Shown: positions 1-4,856 of the stretch, in pieces
How the letters are laid out: each line of letters begins with the position of its first letter
How positions within the stretch are numbered: the stretch's first letter is position 1
Source of the DNA: CAZCCC01 sp964535715
GTDB taxonomy: Bacteria > Patescibacteriota > Patescibacteriia > Buchananbacterales > UBA6539
Direction of reading: 5' to 3'
Assembly: GCA_964535715.1 (NCBI GenBank)
Contig: CAZHUO010000045.1
Span: 1 to 6,736, forward strand
DNA: 6,736 nucleotides
Position numbers and translations under genes: made by a program
The notes under the pieces: generated by a model
Seen by the model: only the letters and a program-made list of their open reading frames with translations
Databases searched by the model: none
What the model was told of the DNA's origin: nothing

Positions 1-45
1 GGTTATTATACCTTAGGTGTTGCCAAGCTATTGGCCCATTACGTA
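1..45 (+). repeat. 45-bp element, left copy of an exact inverted repeat pair
   Basis: This block is identical, base for base, to the reverse complement of 6685-6729. It holds three short dyads: ACCT-t-AGGT at 10-18, GCCAA-gcta-TTGGC at 22-35 and TACGTA at 40-45, with centres about 14 bp apart. It ends 4 nt before the -35 box of the promoter at 50-78, so relative to the predicted start it covers about -84 to -40, the usual place for an activator site or UP-like element. It may extend further left, because the window begins at its first base. Its function is not recognised; a regulatory role is inferred from position. Confidence 0.9.
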
Positions 46-49
46 CAAA

Positions 50-78
50 TTGACAATTATTATATATAATGCTATAAT
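50..78 (+). promoter_or_regulatory. Consensus sigma70-type promoter with extended -10
   Basis: TTGACA at 50-55 and TATAAT at 73-78 are separated by 17 bp, and TGC at 70-72 adds an extended -10. Both hexamers match the consensus perfectly. The predicted transcription start is near 85, which leaves a leader of about 50 nt before the ATG at 136. The arrangement mirrors the promoter at 6652-6680. Confidence 0.88.
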
Positions 79-135
79 ATAGTATCTTCCTTGTTAGTAT
101 CTCGAAAGAAAAAAAACCAAAAGGAGAAAGCAAAA

Positions 136-336
136 ATGACAACGCTGGAAATGACAAGAGAAGGCCTTTTGAACCCAGACGGCACGGCTGCCGCCATGAC
201 CCTTGGTCAGCTGGTTGGCACAAAGCCATTGAAACCGGCTTTTCCAAGGAATGTGGTCAGGAGATGCTCTTGCGGAGCGGCTCTAAACCACTTCCATAAG
301 GGGAAGAAATGCTATAGTTGCTTATCAAAGCACTAG
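136..336 (+). CDS. Small zinc-ribbon protein of unknown function
   Basis: This is a 66-aa basic protein that I cannot assign to a named family. The last third carries CSCG followed 14 residues later by CYSC, with a histidine pair in between (NHFHKGKKC). The two Cys pairs could bind one zinc ion as a ribbon or treble-clef knuckle. The N-terminal half (MTTLEMTREGLLNPDG...) has no recognisable domain. The start at 136 is chosen because AAGGAG at 121-126 lies 9 nt upstream. A TTG at 91 in the same frame would add 15 Lys-rich residues but falls only a few nt from the predicted transcription start. The gene is monocistronic, with its own strong promoter and terminator, and converges on serS. It is visibly less AT-rich than serS and lysS. 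A nucleic-acid-binding or regulatory role is possible but unproven. Confidence 0.8.
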   Translation: MTTLEMTREGLLNPDGTAAAMTLGQLVGTKPLKPAFPRNVVRRCSCGAALNHFHKGKKCYSCLSKH

Positions 337-355
337 TTGTTATCCTCCCCACCCT

Positions 356-398
356 GACCGTCCTTATGCAAAAAAATTGCCTGGACGGTCTTTTTTTT
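356..398 (+). terminator. Rho-independent terminator of the zinc-ribbon gene
   Basis: GACCGTCC (356-363) pairs with GGACGGTC (383-390) in an exact 8-bp stem, followed directly by eight T residues at 391-398. An inner stem, GCAA (368-371) with TTGC (377-380), shortens the loop. The T run overlaps the serS stop codon on the other strand. Read on the minus strand, the same hairpin has no following T run, so it should stop only the plus-strand transcript. Confidence 0.92.
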
Positions 399-1647
399 AT
401 AAATCTAATTTAATTTCTTTAAAACCGCAAAAATCCTGCAAAGCTTTCGGCACATTAACGCTTCCATCTTCATTTTGAAACTGTTCTAGAATTGCCGGCA
501 AAAGTCGGCTGGTTGCAAGTCCTGAGGCGTTTAAGGTATGGACAAATTCATTTTTACCCGTTTCTTTGCTTTTGAATCTTACATTTCCTCTTCTTGCTTG
601 ATAATCAATTGCATTGGATACACTACTAACTTCTTTGTATGTTTCCATACTGGGGATCCAAACCTCTATATCAATTGTTTTAGCCATGGCTGCGCTGGCA
701 TCGCCGGCAGCAAGCAAAACGGACTGATAATGAAGTCCGAGACCTTCAACCAGTTTTTCGGCGTTTGCCGTAAGTTCGGAAAATGAATCCCAAGACTGAT
801 TTGGCTTTGTATATTGGAACATTTCAATTTTGTTGAATTGGTGGCCGCGAATCATTCCACGCTCTTCTTTGCGGTAGCTTCCCGCTTCGCGGCGGAAACA
901 GGCTGAATAAGCGGCATATTTTAAAGGCAAATCATCTTCCCTAAGCAATTCGTCGCGATGATAATTTCCAAGCATCATTTCGCTAGTTGCGTTAAGACAG
1001 GATTTATCCTGGGTCCAGAATAAATCATCTCGGAATTTAGGCAAATGCCCTGAAGTGTAAGCGGATTGTTCGGTTAAAAGAAATGGCGGAATCATAAATA
1101 TATAACCATTTTTTTGGTGAAATTTTATAAAATAGCTTAAAAGCGCCCACTCCAAGATTGCACCTTGACCCTTATAGCACCAAAAGCCGTTGCCTGCCAT
1201 TTTTACCGCCCGCTCATAATCGATAATTCCAAGGCTTGTAGCCAGTTCATAATGGTCTTTCGGCTTAAATTTAAATTGGGATTTTTTGCCAAAAGTTTTT
1301 ATGACTTTATTATTTTCTTTGCCGCCGGGTAAGACATCTTCTGCCGGAATATTCGGCAAGCTGGATAGCTTTTCATTAAGCTCATTTTCAACCTCATTGA
1401 TTTTTTCATCCAATTTTTTAATATCTAAACCAATATTTTTCATTTTGGCGATCGTTTTTGCATCCGGCTTTGATTTTGAAAATTTGTTTCTTTCCGCCTT
1501 AAGTCTTTCGGCTTCCAGAAGCAGTTTTTTGCGCTTGTCGTCGACTGCAATTATTAAATCCAAATCTAAATCCTTAGCATTCATTCTCTTCATTAAAGCG
1601 GCTTTTACTTCTTCTTTTTGATTGCGGATTTTGTTTATATCGAGCAT
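397..1647 (-). CDS. serS: Seryl-tRNA synthetase
   Basis: A class II aminoacyl-tRNA synthetase that activates serine with ATP and charges tRNA-Ser in the cytoplasm. At 416 aa it has the usual bacterial length. Residues 1 to about 100 are charged and helical, as expected for the N-terminal coiled-coil arm that binds the long variable arm of tRNA-Ser. The catalytic domain shows the serine-pocket region LNATSEMML (218-226; TSE where many enzymes have TAE), motif 2 with FRREAGS (251-257) and RGMIRGHQFNKIEMF (263-277), SSVSNAIDYQARR (341-353), and motif 3 with NASGLATSRLLPAILEQFQ (373-391). The ATG at 1647 has no visible Shine-Dalgarno sequence; the upstream 53 nt are a heptamer-based palindrome. 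It is the last gene of the lysS cluster, with no intrinsic terminator of its own on this strand. Confidence 0.97.
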   Translation of the reverse strand: MLDINKIRNQKEEVKAALMKRMNAKDLDLDLIIAVDDKRKKLLLEAERLKAERNKFSKSKPDAKTIAKMKNIGLDIKKLDEKINEVENELNEKLSSLPNIPAEDVLPGGKENNKVIKTFGKKSQFKFKPKDHYELATSLGIIDYERAVKMAGNGFWCYKGQGAILEWALLSYFIKFHQKNGYIFMIPPFLLTEQSAYTSGHLPKFRDDLFWTQDKSCLNATSEMMLGNYHRDELLREDDLPLKYAAYSACFRREAGSYRKEERGMIRGHQFNKIEMFQYTKPNQSWDSFSELTANAEKLVEGLGLHYQSVLLAAGDASAAMAKTIDIEVWIPSMETYKEVSSVSNAIDYQARRGNVRFKSKETGKNEFVHTLNASGLATSRLLPAILEQFQNEDGSVNVPKALQDFCGFKEIKLDL

Positions 1648-1654
1648 AGTTTAA

Positions 1655-1724
1655 GAATTATGAATTATGAATTTTGAATTAAGGAAATAAAACTTAAACC
1701 TTAATTCTTGATTCTTAATTCTTG
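1655..1724. repeat. Imperfect palindrome built from GAATTAT-type heptamers
   Basis: Four 7-bp units (GAATTAT at 1655 and 1662, GAATTTT at 1669, GAATTAA at 1676) face three inverted units (TTAATTC at 1701, TTGATTC at 1708, TTAATTC at 1715). The centre is an exact 9-bp stem, GAATTAAGG (1676-1684) with CCTTAATTC (1699-1707), around a 14-nt loop. Pairing continues outwards to about 1660/1723, with mismatches at unit borders. The repeat supplies the last codons of the nucleotidyltransferase gene (QELRIKN and stop) and the whole leader of serS. It may be a degenerate dispersed palindromic element or a processing/stability hairpin; I cannot tell which. Confidence 0.75.
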
Positions 1725-2114
1725 CTTTATCTTGGATGATTTATAAATATCTTTTTTATACGGCTTTAATCTGACTATTTTCAAATTTGGGAATTTTTTT
1801 TTCAAGCCTTTATTAAAACTGTTCTGGTCATAACCCAAGGCAATAATATCGGGTTTAAACTTTCTAATCACTGTATATGGATCTTTCAATCCGCCCAATA
1901 AAGCCACATCTGTAGATCTCTTAATCTCTTGATTAACTTTAATTAACCTTTCTCTTTCGCTAAAATTTGGTATCTTGCCTTTAATTTTTTTAACGTTTCG
2001 GTCTTTAGCCACGATAATAATCAATTTATCACCCAATTTTCTTGCTTGCCTGAATAAATCAGAATGCCCCTTATGCAGTCCGTCAAATGTGCCAAAAACC
2101 ATTACTTTTTTCAT
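1701..2114 (-). CDS. Cytidylyltransferase-family nucleotidyltransferase (RibL/TagD-like)
   Basis: A 137-aa single-domain enzyme of the HxGH nucleotidyltransferase superfamily. The N-terminus VMVFGTFDGLHKGHSDLFRQA (residues 4-24) carries the GTFD loop and HKGH, which bind the nucleotide phosphates. DPYTVIRKFKPDIIALGYDQ (78-97) is the typical middle strand with GYDQ. The C-terminal YKSSKIKQ stands where the family has an (I)SSTxIR-like motif. Size and motifs fit archaeal-type FAD synthetase (RibL) and glycerol-3-phosphate cytidylyltransferase (TagD); the exact substrate cannot be read from sequence. The ATG at 2114 has only a weak GGA 9 nt upstream. It lies 29 nt after the mgtC-like gene and 53 nt before serS. 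Its last residues are encoded by the 1655-1724 heptamer repeat, so the native C-terminus may have been altered by that repeat. Confidence 0.85.
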   Translation of the reverse strand: MKKVMVFGTFDGLHKGHSDLFRQARKLGDKLIIIVAKDRNVKKIKGKIPNFSERERLIKVNQEIKRSTDVALLGGLKDPYTVIRKFKPDIIALGYDQNSFNKGLKKKFPNLKIVRLKPYKKDIYKSSKIKQELRIKN

Positions 2115-2143
2115 ATTTTAAAATCCAATTTTATATCTGTACT

Positions 2144-2622
2144 TTACTGAGTTTTCTTATTTTTATCTAAAAATCGATCCAAATTTTTATGAATTTTATT
2201 ATCATTAAAAACCGAAAGAATAATTAAGGTGATAATTGCGGTAAAGACCGCACCGTAATAAAAGCCTAAGCCGACAGCCAGGCCGATGGCTGAAACAATC
2301 CAAATAGTAGCTGCAGTTGTAATACCTTGAATGATTTCTTCGTCCTCGCTGTCCTTATCCTTGTTGCGATTTCTCATAATTACCCCTGCCCCCAAAATCC
2401 GATACCGGTAATCACACCCGATGCAAGTCTTGCCGGATCGCCATAGCTGCTGCTGCCCAAAAAAATCGAAGTCAGCATAATTAAAGTTGAGCCTAAGCCA
2501 ACAAGCACATTAGTTCTTAGGCCGGCCGGTTTATGACGGTATTGCCGTTCCAAACCGATTGTTCCGGAAAGTACGACTGAAACAATTAAACGAAAAATTA
2601 TTTGACTTGTTGTGATAGACAT
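2144..2622 (-). pseudogene. MgtC/SapB-family membrane protein, split by a 1-nt frameshift
   Basis: Two overlapping frames together make one MgtC/SapB-like protein of about 160 aa. The first (2622 to 2380, 80 aa) contains GTIGLERQYRHKPAGLRTNV and DPARLASGVITGIGF, typical of the family's N-terminal membrane core. The second (to 2144) continues with GAGVIMR and GITTAATIWIVSAIGLAVG. Family members read GIGFLGAGVI across the join. Here the minus strand has GGATTTTGGGGGCAGGGG, which reads as GFWGQG and then stops at once; one more T would restore GFLGAGVI. The A run at 2394-2397 (plus strand) is therefore where a base is missing. A sequencing or assembly error at the A4/C5 homopolymer is quite possible; otherwise it is a recent pseudogene. 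No classical -1 slippery heptamer is present. MgtC-like proteins are linked to low-magnesium survival and membrane homeostasis in some bacteria. The ATG is 5 nt after the lysS stop and lacks a good Shine-Dalgarno sequence. Confidence 0.88.
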
Positions 2623-2627
2623 AAAAT

Positions 2628-4097
2628 TTATTTTTCAGGCCGAAGCAACGGAAACAAAACTACGTCGCGCAAATTATCCTGCTTGGTCAATAGCGCGCAA
2701 ATTCGGTCAATTCCCATGCCAAAGCCGGAAATCGGCGGAGCACCGTGTTCAAGCGCTTTTACATATTCATCATCCTTGCCGTGTGCTTCACTGTCGCCTT
2801 TTGCCTTTGCATTACTTTGTTTTTCAAAGCGCTCTTTTTGGTCAATCGGATCAACCAGCTCGGAATAGGCATTGACTATTTCCCAAGTGTTAACAATCAA
2901 CTGAAACCGATCGACAATTTGAGGATTTTTATCGTTGCGCCTAGCCAAAGGTGAAATATCAAGCGGATGATTAATTAAAAATGTCGGCCTAATTATTTTT
3001 TCTCTTGAAACCGCTTTATACAAAGCATCGATTAAGCTTCCCCTTTCAAGCGAGTCGATATCGTCAACTTTTATTTTTTTCTTTTTAATTTCGGCTTTTA
3101 GCCCTGAGACTGAATCGAATTTATCAATATTGATCCCGCAGTCTTTTTTAATCAGATCGCCGAAGCTTAACTTGGGCCAAGGCGGCTTAAAATCAACTTC
3201 ATGAATTTTTCCCTGCCGATCTTTGATTTCAAGCTTTAATGTTTTAAACAACTTGCTTAAAACGTAGGAAAATAATTCTTCGGTAAATTTCATATTGTCT
3301 TCAAAATTCCAATAAGCAACATAATGTTCACACATTGTAAAATCCTGTAAATGAGAAGGATCCATTCCTTCATTTCTAAAGCACCTGCCGATTTCAAAAA
3401 CTTTTTCAAAACCGCCGACTATACATTCTTTTAAATAAGTTTCCGGCGCAATGCGAAGATAAACATCAATATCTAAAGCGTTATAATGGGTGGTAAACGG
3501 CTTGGCCAGCGCACCAGATGCGGTATCGGCCAAAATCGGCGTTTCAACTTCGATAAACTGATTTGACCAATAAAATTCGCGCAAAGTTTTGATAAAATCG
3601 CTTCTGAATAAAAAGCGATCATATGATTCCTTATTGGTAATCAAATCCAAATAGCGCTGCCGGTATATTGATTCTTTGTCTTTAAGGCCGTGAAATTTCT
3701 CAGGCAGCGGCCTTAAAGCCTTAGAAAGCAGCTGATACTTTTTAACCAAAATTGAAAGTTCGCCTTTTTTAGTCTTAAAAATTTTACCCTCAACGCCGAT
3801 AAAATCAGCAGGGTCAAAAATTTTCAAAAAATCTTTAAGGTTAATGTCGTCTTGTTTTAAAACAATCTGCATTTTTTCGGTATTGTCCTGAATGTGGCAA
3901 AAACAGATTTTTCCCATTTCTCTAATCGTCAGGATGCGACCGGCGGTTTTTACTTCTTTACCTTCATTAAGATGCAAAACTTCTGCAATCGATTGAAGTT
4001 TAGCAAACTTATCGGGATAAGGGTTAATCCCCTTTTCTCTGATCTTTTTCAATTTCTCTAAACGAATTTTATACTCGTCGTTTATGTTTTCCGTCAT
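2628..4097 (-). CDS. lysS: Lysyl-tRNA synthetase, class II
   Basis: Charges tRNA-Lys with lysine using ATP, in the cytoplasm. At 489 aa it has the normal length. The N-terminal OB-fold anticodon-binding domain runs to about residue 125 (VKTAGRILTIREMGKICFCHIQD, from 49). The catalytic core has motif 1 at FIEVETPILADTASGALAKPF (181-201), LRIAPETYLK (214-223), motif 2 at FRNEGMDPSHLQDFTMCEHY (240-259), WEIVNAYSELVDPIDQ (405-420), and motif 3 at GFGMGIDRICALL (458-470) with RDVVLFPLLRP (477-487). Motif 2 has DPSHLQDFT in place of the common RHNPEFT; I recall this variant from Patescibacteria, unverified here. It opens a cluster with the mgtC-like gene 5 nt downstream, then the nucleotidyltransferase and serS. 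It is read from the promoter at 4113-4141 with a predicted leader of only about 9 nt and no Shine-Dalgarno sequence. Confidence 0.97.
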   Translation of the reverse strand: MTENINDEYKIRLEKLKKIREKGINPYPDKFAKLQSIAEVLHLNEGKEVKTAGRILTIREMGKICFCHIQDNTEKMQIVLKQDDINLKDFLKIFDPADFIGVEGKIFKTKKGELSILVKKYQLLSKALRPLPEKFHGLKDKESIYRQRYLDLITNKESYDRFLFRSDFIKTLREFYWSNQFIEVETPILADTASGALAKPFTTHYNALDIDVYLRIAPETYLKECIVGGFEKVFEIGRCFRNEGMDPSHLQDFTMCEHYVAYWNFEDNMKFTEELFSYVLSKLFKTLKLEIKDRQGKIHEVDFKPPWPKLSFGDLIKKDCGINIDKFDSVSGLKAEIKKKKIKVDDIDSLERGSLIDALYKAVSREKIIRPTFLINHPLDISPLARRNDKNPQIVDRFQLIVNTWEIVNAYSELVDPIDQKERFEKQSNAKAKGDSEAHGKDDEYVKALEHGAPPISGFGMGIDRICALLTKQDNLRDVVLFPLLRPEK

Positions 4098-4112
4098 ATA
4101 TTTAATAGTATA

Positions 4113-4141
4113 ATTTTACTAAAATTATTGATTTTGGTCAA
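4113..4141 (-). promoter_or_regulatory. Promoter of the lysS cluster
   Basis: On the minus strand, TTGACC (4141-4136) and TAAAAT (4118-4113) are 17 bp apart. The predicted start is near 4106, so the message would begin about 9 nt before the lysS ATG. The -35 box lies just past the T run of the greA terminator, so lysS is reset as an independent unit. Confidence 0.72.
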
Positions 4142-4143
4142 TT

Positions 4144-4169
4144 AAAAAACCGGCATTAAAACCGGCTTT
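4144..4169 (-). terminator. Rho-independent terminator of greA
   Basis: On the minus strand, AAAGCCGGT and GCCGGTTTT form a stem (four CCGG pairs, flanking A-T pairs and two G-T wobbles) around a 6-nt loop, followed by a run of six T (4149-4144). It lies 17 nt after the greA stop and immediately before the lysS -35 box. Confidence 0.82.
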
Positions 4170-4185
4170 AAAATGTAAACAAATT

Positions 4186-4644
4186 TTATTTAATCTCCAA
4201 AACTTCGCATTCCATCTCTCCCTTGGGAATCTTGACATTAACCTTTTCACCGACTTTACAGCCCAAAAAAGCCCGGCCAATCGGCGATTCGTTTGAAATC
4301 AAGCCCTTTGAAGGATTGGCTTCGTTGGAGCCGACAATCATATAATCATACTCATCGCTCCCACAGCGCACTTTAACGCTGCAGCCGACCATGACAGTTT
4401 CTTTCGAGCCGTTTTCCTTGATTACTTCCGACTTATTTATCATATTTTCCAAATCAACGATTCGGCCGGCAATAAATCCCTGCTCGTCTTTTGCATCATG
4501 ATATTCGGCATTTTCCGATAAATCACCAAGCTCCTTTGCCCGAGCAATTCGCTCAACTACATCTGGCATTTTAATCTTTTTCAAATATTCCAATTCTTCT
4601 TTTAATTTTTCCAAACCGCTTTTGGTTAGATAGCTGACACTCAT
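4186..4644 (-). CDS. greA: Transcription elongation factor GreA
   Basis: Binds the RNA polymerase secondary channel and stimulates cleavage of backtracked transcripts. At 152 aa it is close to the usual length of about 155-160. Residues 1-75 form the helical hairpin coiled coil, with the conserved tip GDLSENAEYHDAKDEQ (40-55); the acidic tip residues D41 and E44, needed for cleavage, are present. The C-terminal FKBP-like domain ends in SPIGRAFLGCKVGEKVNVKIP (120-140) and ECEVLEI. It is a single-gene unit with a promoter at 4721-4749, a leader of about 70 nt with a terminator-like hairpin (4676-4698), and its own terminator. The ATG at 4644 has no Shine-Dalgarno sequence; the stretch before it is only A and T. 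Confidence 0.97.
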   Translation of the reverse strand: MSVSYLTKSGLEKLKEELEYLKKIKMPDVVERIARAKELGDLSENAEYHDAKDEQGFIAGRIVDLENMINKSEVIKENGSKETVMVGCSVKVRCGSDEYDYMIVGSNEANPSKGLISNESPIGRAFLGCKVGEKVNVKIPKGEMECEVLEIK

Positions 4645-4675
4645 AATTTTTTATTTTTAATTTTAAAATGTTTAT

Positions 4676-4698
4676 AAAAATACAGGTTTTGGCTGTAT
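4676..4698 (-). promoter_or_regulatory. Terminator-like hairpin in the greA leader
   Basis: On the minus strand, ATACAG and CTGTAT form a 6-bp stem with a 7-nt loop (CCAAAAC), and the 3' arm runs into a T-rich stretch. It lies between the predicted greA start (about 4714) and the ATG. The stem has only two G-C pairs, so it is a weak terminator at best. Escherichia coli greA is known to have a leader terminator that releases short GraL RNAs; a comparable role here is inference. Confidence 0.4.
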
Positions 4699-4720
4699 AT
4701 TTTTAGGCTTATTAAAAATA

Positions 4721-4749
4721 AGTGTAATTTGATTTCCAATTATTGTCAA
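4721..4749 (-). promoter_or_regulatory. Promoter of greA
   Basis: On the minus strand, a perfect TTGACA (4749-4744) and TACACT (4726-4721) are 17 bp apart. The predicted start is near 4714, giving a leader of about 70 nt. Confidence 0.75.
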
Positions 4750-4764
4750 GTTATTTATTTGTAG

Positions 4765-4773
4765 TTATCCACA
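4765..4773 (+). promoter_or_regulatory. Single perfect DnaA-box-like 9-mer
   Basis: TTATCCACA matches the DnaA box consensus exactly. It lies 16 bp upstream of the greA -35 box, in the gap after the lipoprotein terminator. No second box or AT-rich unwinding array is evident, so this is not an origin. It may be a DnaA regulatory site at greA or chance. Confidence 0.35.
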
Positions 4774-4799
4774 GTAATAGTTGTCACTAATATTATAAT

Positions 4800-4836
4800 A
4801 AAAAATCCCTCCCAGTGCTTTCTACAAAGGGAGGGG
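4800..4836 (-). terminator. Rho-independent terminator of the lipoprotein gene
   Basis: On the minus strand, CCCTCCC (4835-4829) pairs with GGGAGGG (4813-4807) in a 7-bp G-C-rich stem with a 15-nt loop, which can itself pair CTTT with AAAG. It is followed by ATTTTTT (4806-4800). It lies about 20 nt past the stop codon. Confidence 0.92.
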
Positions 4837-4856
4837 TGTTAAGGTTAAGGGAGATT

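Noticed and set aside
91..135. TTG start at 91 giving an 81-aa zinc-ribbon protein.
   Set aside because: It lies about 6 nt from the predicted transcription start, adds a low-complexity Lys-rich stretch, and ignores the good AAGGAG site before the ATG at 136.
538..786. Plus-strand open frame inside serS.
   Set aside because: It is antisense to well-conserved catalytic-domain sequence, has no ribosome binding site and no recognisable domain.
1286..1621. Plus-strand open frame of 111 aa, rich in Ser, Phe and Leu.
   Set aside because: It is the complement of the Lys/Glu-rich coiled-coil arm of SerRS, a common source of spurious hydrophobic frames.
2380..2400. Programmed -1 ribosomal frameshift in the mgtC-like gene.
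   Set aside because: The local sequence GGA TTT TGG GGG does not give a standard X XXY YYZ slip with good re-pairing, and this family is not known to use recoding. A missing base in a homopolymer is simpler.
2602..2954. Three overlapping plus-strand frames at the 3' end of lysS.
   Set aside because: All are antisense to LysRS motif 3 and neighbouring conserved residues, and none resembles a protein family.
4745..4800. Replication origin in the gap upstream of greA.
   Set aside because: There is only one DnaA box, no cluster, no AT-rich unwinding repeats and no dnaA or dnaN neighbour.
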